NCBI RefSeq assembly: GCF_017875645.1 | Contig: NZ_JAGGMR010000001.1 | Span: 930,001 to 994,000, forward strand | DNA: 64,000 bases | DNA from: Nocardia goodfellowii | GTDB taxonomy: Bacteria > Actinomycetota > Actinomycetes > Mycobacteriales > Mycobacteriaceae | Reading direction: 5' to 3' | Part shown: positions 1 through 7,791 of the stretch, piece by piece | How positions within the stretch are numbered: position 1 is the first letter of the stretch | How the letters are laid out: each line of letters opens with the position of its first letter | Notes under the pieces: model-generated | Seen by the model: only the letters and a program-made list of their open reading frames with translations | Databases searched by the model: none | What the model was told of the DNA's origin: nothing | Position numbers and translations under genes: made by a program

Positions 1-563
1 GCCCACGGCCTGGAGACGGCCTGGCGCAGAGGCAAACAGATCGGCGTTACCCCGGACTGCGGGTAACCGCTCGCTGTGTTGTCCGAGGAAGGGAATGTGG
101 TATCGGTGTGCATAGTCGCTGCGTACCGCAGGTGTCTCCAGGCGGCCAGAAGCAGGCAAGATTGCTGAACAGTTGCTAACCGACCCAATTGCAGCGTCGA
201 TGATGTCGCTCGGCTTCCCGACTGTCATCGGCATAGTCGTCAGGAGTGCCGTCTCCGGTCTCAGCTACCTACTCCTCTGGCGAAACCCGCCCTCAGCCCA
301 GCCCAGCAGCGTACGGCCCCGTTCTGGCGCCCCAAGGCACTACCTGCCAAAGACCTTGAGAAGGCCCGGCAACTGCCGACGTCAGCGGCTTGTCGATCCG
401 TGCAGCGAGGCACGAGGCCTCGATACTGACAAACCAGCCGGTAGGCCGCCCCATGAAGCTACGATCGTGTTTTGTGACTAACTCAATACAGGGTCAGACC
501 AGTGGAACCAAAGGCCACCCCGTTTTCCTGTTTTTACACCCTCTACATGTGTTCGTAGAGGCA
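1..563. other. Left-edge stretch without a supported gene
   Basis: One plus-strand frame is open from the first base to a TAA at 64-66 and could be the last 21 codons of a gene cut by the window edge, but it is too short to identify. The rest, up to the HEPN-type gene, contains only short frames with arginine- and proline-rich translations typical of non-coding high-GC DNA. No RNA gene, repeat or terminator was recognised here. Confidence 0.4.
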
Positions 564-1904
564 ATGGAGGCAGCGCGTGAGCTTGACCGTTTCATCGGAG
601 CGAACGCTTCGCAACTGAGTGACGTCGAATCCCTTTTTGTTGCCGAGGCCACACGTCGTTTTCCAAGCGATCCGAAAAACCAGCACCGCGATGCCGCGTC
701 GCTGGTACACAAGAACATCCACGAAATTATGGACAAGCGAGACGCGCTTAAGAAGGCGGGGGCATCCGAAGATGAGATTTCAGAAGCGCGTGACCTTCTG
801 CGGAGTCAACTCCAGGCCCAGCTGGATGAATTGACAGGAAGGCCTGACTATTTTGCGAAATATGGTTCTGTGTGGTCCACGATAACTCGCAGAAATAGTG
901 GCGTGCGCATCCTCCGATCATCGCTACTTATCAATATTGTCAGCGATTTTGAAGTTTTAATTTCCGGACTGGTTCGCGCAGTTATAGAAACGCGGCCCGA
1001 GATTCTTCGATCATCCGAGAGAAGATTCACTTATCAGGACATTGAGAGCTTTGTAACCATCACCGAATTCCGTCGGCATTGCGGTGAAAGAGTCGCGGAA
1101 GATCTGTTGCGCGGGAGCTTCAACGATTGGATGGATTGGCTCGCAAAACGACACAAGATCGAAGTGGTCGGAGTTACTGACTGCCCCGTAAGCCTAGTCG
1201 AGGTGTTTCAACGGCGGCACCTACTCGTACATGCAGGAGGTGTCGTCAACGCTATCTACCTGTCGAATACGAAGGGGATTCCCGATCCGCCCGAAATTGG
1301 GCACCGGCTTCGAGTTTCATCGAAGTATTTGCGAGAGTCTGTTGCAATGCTCTTGGTTGCTGCGATCAAGCTCTGCGTTACTGCGGCTAGAAAATTTGCC
1401 AAATCTCCCGACGCCGATCTTCTGATTGATCGCGACTTGTCCAGTTTGTCGTTCGGGCTCCTTCTTCGCGAACACTATTCAATTGTCGAGACCATAAATG
1501 AATGGCACCTCGAAGCTGTAGGCAACGATGCAACTCGAATAATCTGCACGGTAAACCGCTGGATTGCGAGGAAAAAGCTGCATGGTCTGGAGGCAATCAG
1601 GAGGGAGGTGGAGGAATGGGATACATCCACATTGGCTCTTAGATACGCCGCAACCAAGAGTGCTCTGCTCGACAGAAACGAGGACGCGTATCAGCTCGTC
1701 AAAAAGGCTCTTGAGAGTGGAGAATTGCCTCCGGATGGCTGGCGTAATTGGCCAGTGTTCGAGAATGTGCGCGAATACGCACTTTCGAAAGGTGCCGATT
1801 CAACTATGATGATGAACTGGCCTTTTGAAGCGCCACATAGCCATGCAGGGCCGAGCGTGTCACCAGATGCCGAGCATCCAACGCCACCCCCGAACTCTGA
1901 GTAG
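564..1904 (+). CDS. HEPN-motif protein, function unknown
   Basis: A 446-residue protein whose helix-rich middle section carries an R-x4-H motif at about residues 218-223 (R-H-L-L-V-H), followed by A-G-G-V-V-N. That arrangement is characteristic of HEPN-domain proteins (including RiboL-PSP/MAE-type families), many of which are RNases in toxin-antitoxin or abortive-infection systems. The ATG at 564 begins the acidic, regular part of the translation. A GTG at 549 and an ATG at 390 are possible, but the extra N-terminal sequence looks non-coding. Base composition is visibly less GC-rich than the rest of the window, with many A/T-ending codons, so horizontal acquisition is likely. No antitoxin (MNT-type nucleotidyltransferase) gene is seen next to it. 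The HEPN call rests on motif recognition; an RNase role is inference. Confidence 0.6.
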   Translation: MEAARELDRFIGANASQLSDVESLFVAEATRRFPSDPKNQHRDAASLVHKNIHEIMDKRDALKKAGASEDEISEARDLLRSQLQAQLDELTGRPDYFAKYGSVWSTITRRNSGVRILRSSLLINIVSDFEVLISGLVRAVIETRPEILRSSERRFTYQDIESFVTITEFRRHCGERVAEDLLRGSFNDWMDWLAKRHKIEVVGVTDCPVSLVEVFQRRHLLVHAGGVVNAIYLSNTKGIPDPPEIGHRLRVSSKYLRESVAMLLVAAIKLCVTAARKFAKSPDADLLIDRDLSSLSFGLLLREHYSIVETINEWHLEAVGNDATRIICTVNRWIARKKLHGLEAIRREVEEWDTSTLALRYAATKSALLDRNEDAYQLVKKALESGELPPDGWRNWPVFENVREYALSKGADSTMMMNWPFEAPHSHAGPSVSPDAEHPTPPPNSE

Positions 1905-2111
1905 ATCCTTGCACGAATCCGTTCGACAGTTGGGTTTGTTCTCTGTGTGCATGCCAAGCCTTCTGCTCCGGAGGCAGCCTCGATCGGTTCGTGCCAATAC
2001 TCGTCAATCTCCCGGCGTACCGTCACCTGCCGATTGTGTCCGGCAATGTTAGGGGTTGTTCGGGGTACTTGTGACAACGTGGTGACACTCGGCGGATGCC
2101 CAGCGGCCCAT

Positions 2112-2357
2112 CTATGAGTAGTGATCGCAGTCGGTGTGCAGCGGTGGGCTGTAGATCGTGGTGTTGCAGACTCGGCACGTGTGCGTTCGATGGTGGCCAC
2201 CGATCCGGATGCAGGGCACCGCACCGACGAGCACTCGACCTGGACCGAGTCGGTGACCGTTCGGGCAGTATCGGGGAGCCGGTTCCGTCCAGCTCCCGTT
2301 GCGCAGATAGGGCCGGATAGATTCGCACATACGTTCGATTATCCACCGGCTTCCCAT
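2112..2357 (-). CDS. Small zinc-ribbon-like protein
   Basis: An 81-residue product starting at ATG 2357, although the frame stays open upstream to 2576. After a basic helical N-terminus comes a cysteine/histidine-rich segment with C-P-N-G-H, a further Cys, H-H, C-R-V-C and a terminal D-C-D-H, a spacing that suggests a bound zinc ion. Proteins with this pattern are, from memory, common short hypotheticals in Nocardia, Rhodococcus and their phages; no function is known to me. It sits in the tRNA-Thr-linked island with other orphan genes. The true start and the biological role are uncertain. Confidence 0.45.
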   Translation of the reverse strand: MGSRWIIERMCESIRPYLRNGSWTEPAPRYCPNGHRLGPGRVLVGAVPCIRIGGHHRTHTCRVCNTTIYSPPLHTDCDHYS

Positions 2358-2491
2358 CGAATGCGATCCAGCCTGGGCCAAACCACGGGTCGCGGACGTT
2401 TGTATCCGGAAAGTGGCCGAAGTCGGCGGACTAGCTTCAGCGGTCAAGTTCATCTGTAGGCCCTCGGTGCCGGGCAGCGGCAAGGTGTCAG

Positions 2492-3094
2492 TTAGGACGC
2501 GTGTAGGTCGGTGGAGTCGGTGAGCGTCTCGCTGTGTTCGGCCAACGCCCACTTTGGTATCCACCGGATGACCCATTTCGGAGTGATCGGGGCGTGGCGG
2601 CGTTGGAAGTCAGCGGGAAGGCCCTCCGCGATGAATCGGCGGCGTTCGCGCCGGGTGTACTTCCACGAGTCCCACCACACATGGGTGGTTTCCATGAACG
2701 GCGACGCCAGAATGACGATTGCCAGCAGCCCGAGCCAATGCCACCAACCCGTGATCCCCCATCGCTGGAGGACCCAGAATCCCGAGAAAGTTATCAGGGC
2801 GGCGACGCCGTAGACCACCACCCACAGCGCGAATCGGCGCCATTCGGTGGGTACCCGATGAATGGCCGCAACGAGTCTAGACAATCGGTCGGCCTCGGCG
2901 TGAAGTTCGCGGCGCTGTGCCTCCATCCCGTCGAGGTCCTCCATTCCGCCGAGGAGGTCCAAGACCTTCTGGAGGCGCCAACCGTAATACTTCCCAGGCC
3001 CCGCCATTGCGAGGGCAATCACCACGACCGCACCGACTGAGGCCCCGGCCAGTGGTCCCGCCACCGTCTCCAGCCAACTTCGCTGTTCATCCAT
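2492..3094 (-). CDS. Small membrane protein, function unknown
   Basis: A 200-residue protein. I place the start at ATG 3094, where M-D-E-Q-R begins a normal protein sequence; the open frame continues upstream to 3226 but with implausible composition. There is one hydrophobic segment near residues 14-32, then a charged helix of about 40 residues that may form a coiled coil (ending around the D-R-L-S-R-L stretch), then two more hydrophobic segments near residues 90-110 and 118-135, and a basic, tryptophan-rich C-terminus. The layout suggests three transmembrane helices with a soluble linker. I do not recognise the family. It lies in the island with the zinc-ribbon gene 134 bp downstream in the same orientation. 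Confidence 0.5.
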   Translation of the reverse strand: MDEQRSWLETVAGPLAGASVGAVVVIALAMAGPGKYYGWRLQKVLDLLGGMEDLDGMEAQRRELHAEADRLSRLVAAIHRVPTEWRRFALWVVVYGVAALITFSGFWVLQRWGITGWWHWLGLLAIVILASPFMETTHVWWDSWKYTRRERRRFIAEGLPADFQRRHAPITPKWVIRWIPKWALAEHSETLTDSTDLHAS

Positions 3095-3552
3095 CGGGTG
3101 AGTATCTCTGGTGCACGTACGGGGCACGGTTTGGCCCTGGTCTGGGGTGGTCTGCGTATGACAGGGGCTGGCTACCCGCCTGCCCCACAAGGGCCTGCCC
3201 GTCACGCGTCGAGGCTCGCAGGTCAAGAGTCAGCGAAGCTGATCCCGTAGGGACGCCGAACGGCGCTCTTGAGGTGTGAGGGGCGCGGGATCACAATGCA
3301 GGCCAACCCAGAACAGGGCCACGCGGCCACCGGTCGCGATACCACCGACATCACTGCGGATTCGTTCAGCAATGGGCCGGGGGTTGGTGCCCTGCCGTCC
3401 CACATGGGGAAGGCGTCGCCACGCGGGCGGCAGGGGTTCCGGCGAATCAGTGCGCCGGGTGCGGGCTGGGATCGACGTCGTTGGCGATCCGCTGCCCGAC
3501 GTCGTTGTCGGTGCCCGGAAGGGTGAAGGGGGCCGAAGCCCCCTCGGGTGGG
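3095..3552. other. Gene-poor gap in the island
   Basis: This stretch holds no convincing coding region; the long frames on both strands are arginine/proline-rich shadows. Its only clear element is the hairpin at 3527-3544 that belongs to the small gene to its right. Confidence 0.4.
3527..3544 (-). terminator. Hairpin after the 77-residue orphan gene
   Basis: A perfect 7-bp stem (AGGGGGC with GCCCCCT) closes a CGAA tetraloop, immediately 3' of the minus-strand gene ending at 3553. Position and stability fit a transcription terminator, although there is no long U tract, as is usual in actinomycetes. Confidence 0.6.
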
Positions 3553-3786
3553 TTAGGTGCCGTCGATGCCGCACCCGAGGCAGATCAGGACGTAGCCGTC
3601 GAGGTACCAGGCGCTGGGGACGTCCCAGCAGGGGCAGTTGTGGGGTTCGTAGGGCCATTCGTGGTCGGGGAACACCGCGCGGCCGACCTGGACGCGGCGA
3701 CCCGAGACGCAGTCTCCGACGGTGACGGTGGCCCATTCGCCGCCGAGGCTGGAGAGGTCGGGGAGTACGTGCAGTGGGTAGCTCAT
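3553..3786 (-). CDS. Cys/Trp-rich orphan protein (77 residues)
   Basis: The start is ATG 3786, supported by an AGGAAGG Shine-Dalgarno a few bases upstream. The protein begins M-S-Y-P-L-H-V-L-P-D and contains the block R-A-V-F-P-D-H-E-W followed by N-C-P-C-W-D-V-P-S-A-W-Y. It ends C-L-G-C-G, so two cysteine pairs could bind a metal. I do not recognise a family. A diverged, inverted, frameshifted copy lies immediately to the right at 3963-4150, so this is the intact member of a local duplication. The terminator-like hairpin at 3527-3544 follows it directly. Confidence 0.55.
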   Translation of the reverse strand: MSYPLHVLPDLSSLGGEWATVTVGDCVSGRRVQVGRAVFPDHEWPYEPHNCPCWDVPSAWYLDGYVLICLGCGIDGT

Positions 3787-4119
3787 GATCGGGTGCCTTC
3801 CTGCTGGGGTGGTCTGATTGAGGGCGTCTCGAGCACGGCTGTGGTGGGTGTCAAGGGTTGCGATAGCAATCACGTAGTGACGCCGTAGGCGCTCTTGATG
3901 CCCGCCGCAGTCGTGCTAGCCCTGGATCGATCAGACCGCCACAGCAGGAAGGTGGGCGACCAGTGCACGAACTCCCCGACCGGTGGTGGTGGATGGGCCA
4001 CGCCGACGCAACCGGCTCGGGTTGTCCTGTGTCGGAACGTGCGGTGTTCCCCGACCACGAATGGTTCTACGAGTCGCCCCCGCGCTGGACGTGCCCAGCG
4101 CCTGGTACTTCGACGGCGG
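3592..4119. repeat. Diverged inverted duplication around a small gene
   Basis: The minus-strand reading of 3849-3592 aligns with the plus-strand reading of 3901-4119. Shared landmarks in the same order are a C-C-acc-A-C-A-G-C-rich leader, ATCAGACC, AGCAGGAAGG (the ribosome binding site), CACG-A-CTCCCCGACC, a long GCGGTGTTCCCCGACC match, and CCCAGCGCCTGGTAC. The arms diverge at many positions and carry indels, so the event is old. The 51-bp centre contains two short palindromes. The duplication therefore includes the upstream region and most of the 77-residue gene. Confidence 0.75.
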
Positions 4120-4150
4120 ACCAGATCAACACCAGCCCCGCGGCATCTGA
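3963..4150 (+). pseudogene. Frameshifted inverted copy of the 77-residue orphan
   Basis: Read on the plus strand this is a second copy of the minus-strand gene at 3553-3786. It keeps H-x-L-P-D at the start and R-A-V-F-P-D-H-E-W in the middle. Then one G is missing where the intact copy has TGGGAC, at about 4087. Restoring that base recovers D-V-P-S-A-W-Y-F-D-G and then a stop at 4148-4150. The original ATG is also lost; a GTG at 3963 would be the only start. The combination of lost start and frameshift argues for a pseudogene. Confidence 0.65.
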
Positions 4151-4528
4151 CCCGCGCGAGGGGGCTTCGGACCAGCTCCGCAACGTGTCGATCGTCGTCC
4201 GAGTCCATCGCCTGAGCGGGACCACAGCCAGTCGACCGGGCAGAGTGCCGGCGGATTCGTCCTCGGCTGCGGGAGGTCAATGGGGTACGACTCCGGTCGC
4301 GCCCACACTGATCGGTTGATCGAAGAAGTGAGCCAGAGAGGAATCGTCACCTTCGGTATGCGCGTGTTCGTCGCCGACGCGCCGACGCGCCGGGCGGTGA
4401 GGTACGAGCAAGCCCGCTGCGCGTCGAAGCGCGGCGGCGGCGCGCACGCGCCGCCGCAGGCGCCCTTGATCCTGTATGGCTGAATTCGGCAACAACCCGA
4501 AGCTCAAAGCTACGGGGCGTGCTCACGC
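4151..4528. other. Gap without a recognised gene
   Basis: Several short overlapping frames exist on both strands, but none has a credible ribosome binding site or protein-like composition. A very GC-rich run lies near 4365-4460. I see no RNA or repeat here. Confidence 0.35.
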
Positions 4529-5326
4529 TCAGAATCGCAGGACAGCGACGGTCTTGTCGTCATGGCGTTTCGCGCGTGGCAAGATCCGCCCATCCGGGTC
4601 CGTCTCGGCTTCCCAGGTATGGATACGGTCGAGAAGTTCTCTCAGCTGGGGCGTCGACATCTGCGCTACCTCGGACCAGCTTAAGCCGACCGTCGGCACA
4701 AGATCGAAAGCGCCATCGGTGGCTACAACAATCCATGCAAGCGCACCGCGTGGATACCGGACTTGCAAGGCGTGTTTGGCCGCGCGAGGGTTAGCTTCAG
4801 CGATCCAGTAGCCGTCAGGTCGGTTGCGTCGCTCCCGTTCGGTCTTTTGCAGCTCTACCAGAAGTTTCGAGTGCTGAGCACTGTAGCCCCGCCCCGCAGT
4901 AAGGAACCGCCGGTATGCGTCAGCTTCAGGCAAGCCGAGTTGCGAGAGACGGTCGTCTGTGTACGTCGCAATGTCCCCACTGCGTTGTCCGAAGATCACC
5001 GAGGAGTCACCTAGAACCAACGATTCGACGCTGTCCAACTGAACCCGGACAAGGGCCACGGTGCTCGACGGCGAAGGGCCGGGCACGATTTCGAGTGCTT
5101 CGGCTGTCCTCGCAATGGCTCTCTCAAGTATGTCGGCAAGGGGCGAAGTTTCGCCGATCGACTGTGTCAGTTCCGAAGCCAGACGGTCGACATAATCCCC
5201 CGCCGCCGGCATCGACGGATCGTGCGCGGTGGCACCATCGAGAACGATCACGGCATTGTCAGTCACAACCAGACGGTCGGCGGCAGATGTGGCTGCCAAT
5301 TGCGCAGATTCAATGGTGAGACTCAT
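4529..5326 (-). CDS. PP2C-like serine/threonine phosphatase
   Basis: A 265-residue protein with the scattered metal-binding signatures of the PPM/PP2C fold. These are an early D-N-A-V-I-V-L-D-G-A-T block (residues about 23-33), S-S-T-V-A-L-V-R-V (87-95), L-G-D-S-S-V-I-F (103-110), V-V-A-T-D-G-A-F-D (about 202-210) and a C-terminal H-D-D-K-T-V-A-V. The N-terminal metal motif is V-L-D-G-A rather than the canonical D-G-M/V-G-G, so it belongs to a divergent actinobacterial subgroup. Its start overlaps the stop of the gene upstream (ATGA, 5323-5326), so the two were co-translated. Substrate unknown. Confidence 0.65.
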   Translation of the reverse strand: MSLTIESAQLAATSAADRLVVTDNAVIVLDGATAHDPSMPAAGDYVDRLASELTQSIGETSPLADILERAIARTAEALEIVPGPSPSSTVALVRVQLDSVESLVLGDSSVIFGQRSGDIATYTDDRLSQLGLPEADAYRRFLTAGRGYSAQHSKLLVELQKTERERRNRPDGYWIAEANPRAAKHALQVRYPRGALAWIVVATDGAFDLVPTVGLSWSEVAQMSTPQLRELLDRIHTWEAETDPDGRILPRAKRHDDKTVAVLRF

Positions 5327-5559
5327 GACGGGACCGAGTATGGCCCAGCCAGCAGCTCGCTACCGGTGACGGTGAGGTCCTGGTTGAACTCACACGCGAT
5401 TAGGCAGCCGGTCAGTTCTGCGGCTGGGTCGTAAAGCTTGTTCAGGTTGGTACTGAGCCAATGCGCGACGCCTTCGGAGCCGACAGCAGTGATGCCCGCG
5501 ATGTGGACGATGACACGGTTGTCCGCAACTCTGACCAAGGCCGCTGGCGTGCGCCGCAT
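5323..5559 (-). CDS. N-terminally truncated gene upstream of the phosphatase
   Basis: The frame gives 78 residues ending four bases into the phosphatase gene. The recognisable part (about residues 11-78, R-V-A-D-N-R-V-I-V-H-I onward) reads like the end of a normal globular protein, with alternating strands and helices. The first ten residues are translated from the antisense of the integrase fragment that starts near 5540, so the real 5' portion has apparently been replaced by that element. I do not recognise the family. It may now be non-functional, or serve only to couple translation into the phosphatase. Confidence 0.4.
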   Translation of the reverse strand: MRRTPAALVRVADNRVIVHIAGITAVGSEGVAHWLSTNLNKLYDPAAELTGCLIACEFNQDLTVTGSELLAGPYSVPS

Positions 5560-5806
5560 CCGCCTGCATGACGCACGTCACACCTGCGGAACTCTGATGC
5601 ACCTTCAAGGGGTACCGATCGCGGTGATCGCGGAATGGCTGGGCCACGCGGATAGCGCCTTCACCATGCGGACCTACGTGCATTCCCAGAACGATGCGTT
5701 GGCCTCGGCAGCGGGCACTTTAGAGGCGCTTGTGGCAAAGCGTGACAAGACGGGGAATGCGCCGATGAGGAGGAAGCGTAGGAAGGGTCGAAAAGCGGCT
5801 GGTTAG
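5540..5806 (+). pseudogene. Tyrosine recombinase (integrase) C-terminal remnant
   Basis: From about 5540 the plus-strand frame reads A-A-G-V-R-R-I-R-L-H-D-A-R-H-T-C-G-T-L, the box II H-x-x-R region of phage/ICE integrases. It continues with W-L-G-H-A-D (second His region) and T-Y-V-H, where the catalytic Tyr lies. Only the last 90 or so residues of a protein normally near 400 residues are present; upstream of 5540 the frame has no integrase character. It ends 14 bp before the 3' end of tRNA-Thr, the usual position of an integrase relative to its attachment site. It is a remnant and cannot be active alone. Confidence 0.85.
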
Positions 5807-5820
5807 AACCGCTTTTCCTG

Positions 5821-5896
5821 TGGAGCCGCCTGGGGGAATCGAACCCCCGACCTTTTCATTACGAGTGAAGCGCTCTACCGACTGAGCTAAGGCGGC
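5821..5896 (-). tRNA. tRNA-Thr (anticodon CGU)
   Basis: Read on the minus strand from 5896, the acceptor GCCGCCT pairs with AGGCGGC. The D arm is GCTC/GAGC, the anticodon loop CTCGTAA gives anticodon CGU (codon ACG), and the T arm is GGGGG/CCCCC around TTCGATT. The CCA end is encoded at 5823-5821. The integrase remnant lies at its 3' side, so this tRNA was probably the attachment site of the neighbouring island. I found no second copy of the tRNA 3' end within the window. Confidence 0.97.
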
Positions 5897-5953
5897 GTGC
5901 CTTTCGGCGTGGCGAGTCTATCGTCTCGGTGTCCGGATCGCGAAAACGGCTGG

Positions 5954-7159
5954 TCAGGATGAGTGGGCGGCGATGAGGGTGGCGACCATGGCGGCCAGGG
6001 CGAAGCGGGGTTTGACGTTGGTGTCGAGGGCCTCGCGGCAGGCGAAGACGGCTTCGATGGAGCGGAGCAGGCCCTCCGGGCGGACGCGGTCGGCCAAGTC
6101 GTGGATCTGGTCGGACAGGTCGGGGTGGGTGAGGGTGACGCCGGAGCCGTTGCGGGCGGCGCCGAAACGGACGGCGAGGGCGTCACGGTAGACGCCGGCG
6201 ATGTCGATCAGCGCGCGGTCCAGGGCGTCGCGGCCGGTGCGGGTGGCGCGGGATTTCTGCCGACGTTCGAGATCCTTGAGGACACCGGCCGAACCGCGGG
6301 TGGCGCCCGCCGCGCCTTTGCCGGTGCCGCCGGCGCCCATGGCGGTGGCGAGTTCGTCACGTTCGCGTTCGTCGCGGGCCGCGCTCATCAGCTTGGCTTC
6401 GTCGTCGGCGGATTTCACGAGGTCGTCGGCGGCGGCGTAGGCGGCGCCGGGGCGGGAGACCGCGGCAACCAGACCCAGCGCGCGCTGTCGGCGGGCGCGA
6501 GCCTCTTCGTCGGTGGCCAGGCGGCGGGCGCGGCCGACGTGGCCGCCACTGATGGAAGCCGCCCAGGTGGCCGTCTTCTCGTCGAGTTGGTCGCGGTCGC
6601 GCAACACCTGCGCGATGGCGGCGACCGACGGGGTGACCAAGTGGACGTGGCGGCAGCGCGAGCGCAGGGTGATCGAGATATCTTCCGGGTCCACCGACGG
6701 CGCGCACAGCAGGAACACCGTGCGGTCCGGTGGCTCCTCGACAACTTTCAGCAGGACGTTGCCCGCGGCCTCGGTCAAACGGTCGGCATCCTCGATGACG
6801 ACGACCTGCCAGCGACCGGTACTCGGGCGGCGGGACGCGACCTGCACGATCTCGCGCATCTCCTTGGTGCTGATGCTCAGCCCCTCGGGGATCACGCGGC
6901 GCACATCGCCGTGCGTGCCGGCCATGGTGGTGGTGCATGCGTGACAGCGGCCACAGCCGGGCGTGCCTTCGTCGGTGCATTGCAGAGCGGCCGCGAAGCA
7001 CAGGGCCGCAACGGATCTGCCCGAACCGGGCGGACCGGTGAACAACCAGGAATGCGTCATCGCGCCCTCGATGACACCGGCCCGGGCCGCGATGGCGGCA
7101 GCCGTCAGCTCGGACTCGACCGCATCCTGGCCGACCAACCGATCGAAGACACCTGGCAC
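5954..7159 (-). CDS. holB: DNA polymerase III delta' subunit
   Basis: A 401-residue clamp-loader ATPase-like protein. Walker A is G-P-P-G-S-G-R-S near residues 42-49, with Arg in place of the catalytic Lys, consistent with delta' subunits that bind but do not hydrolyse ATP. A zinc-binding C-G-R-C-H-A-C follows, then V-I-E-D-A-D at the Walker B position and the conserved T-L-R-S-R-C. The C-terminal third is the oligomerisation collar and is alanine-rich. In the replisome it works with DnaX and the delta subunit to load the beta clamp. The position next to tRNA-Thr and upstream of topA matches mycobacterial Rv3644c; the adenylate cyclase gene that adjoins it in M. tuberculosis is absent here. 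Confidence 0.92.
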   Translation of the reverse strand: MPGVFDRLVGQDAVESELTAAAIAARAGVIEGAMTHSWLFTGPPGSGRSVAALCFAAALQCTDEGTPGCGRCHACTTTMAGTHGDVRRVIPEGLSISTKEMREIVQVASRRPSTGRWQVVVIEDADRLTEAAGNVLLKVVEEPPDRTVFLLCAPSVDPEDISITLRSRCRHVHLVTPSVAAIAQVLRDRDQLDEKTATWAASISGGHVGRARRLATDEEARARRQRALGLVAAVSRPGAAYAAADDLVKSADDEAKLMSAARDERERDELATAMGAGGTGKGAAGATRGSAGVLKDLERRQKSRATRTGRDALDRALIDIAGVYRDALAVRFGAARNGSGVTLTHPDLSDQIHDLADRVRPEGLLRSIEAVFACREALDTNVKPRFALAAMVATLIAAHSS

Positions 7160-7190
7160 GGGCTACACCATAGCGGGCCGCACCGACAGC

Positions 7191-7697
7191 TCAGGACACT
7201 CGGCTATAGGTGCTGTTCTGCCCGTCCAGCTCTTCGCGAATGATGTCCGCGTGCCCGGCGTGCTGCGAGATTTCGCGGAGGATGTGCAGGAACGTCGTCC
7301 GCACCGACTGCCAGACCTGGCCCTCCACCCACGGGTTGGTCGGCGTCGGAATGGAGGTGTCCAAGCTGTCCACCGACCGGATCAGCTCGGCGGTCGCTGC
7401 GGCCGCCTCGTCCCAAGCGGCGATCAGGCCCGCGACGGTCTCCTCGGGCGCCATGACGTATTCACCGCCGAATGTGGTGACGTCGAGCGCCGCGTGCTCG
7501 TCGCGCTCGATGATCACTTTGGTCCAGTGCCGCTCACAGTTGTTCAGGTGATGCAGCAGACCACCGAGGGTCAGCTCGCTGGACGTGGTGCGTTTGCGCG
7601 CCTGTTCCTCGTCGAGACCACGCAAGGTGATCTTGAACAACTCGCGCTGTTCGGCGAGCATCGCGATCAGATCCTCGCGCTCCTGATCGATGGCCAT
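7191..7697 (-). CDS. DinB/DUF664-family protein
   Basis: A 168-residue four-helix-bundle protein of the DinB superfamily. Potential metal ligands are the His in G-G-L-L-H-H-L-N (about residues 46-51) and the H-A-G-H-A-D near residue 147. Members include mycothiol-dependent enzymes and many proteins of unknown activity, and a thiol-linked role is plausible in a mycothiol-producing actinomycete but not shown. It lies between topA and holB in the same orientation, with 31 bp before holB. The start ATG 7697 is preceded by a GGAAAGGATC-like binding site. Confidence 0.8.
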   Translation of the reverse strand: MAIDQEREDLIAMLAEQRELFKITLRGLDEEQARKRTTSSELTLGGLLHHLNNCERHWTKVIIERDEHAALDVTTFGGEYVMAPEETVAGLIAAWDEAAAATAELIRSVDSLDTSIPTPTNPWVEGQVWQSVRTTFLHILREISQHAGHADIIREELDGQNSTYSRVS

Positions 7698-7791
7698 GGG
7701 GAAGATCCTTTCGCCGTTGCCCAGCAGTATCGACTGAGGCTACGACGATTCCAGCACCCCAATACTCGGATCAGTGAACCCGGGCCGGGGC

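Noticed and set aside
173..481. A 102-codon plus-strand frame in the left-edge gap
   Set aside because: No binding site, Pro/Arg-rich composition and no recognisable domain.
1..5820. A second copy of the tRNA-Thr 3' end as the other attachment site
   Set aside because: Looked for TGGAGCCGCC followed by the T-arm sequence across the island and saw none; it may lie to the left of the window.
5963..7243. A 426-codon plus-strand frame opposite holB
   Set aside because: Gly/Ala/Arg-rich shadow of holB without any domain signature.
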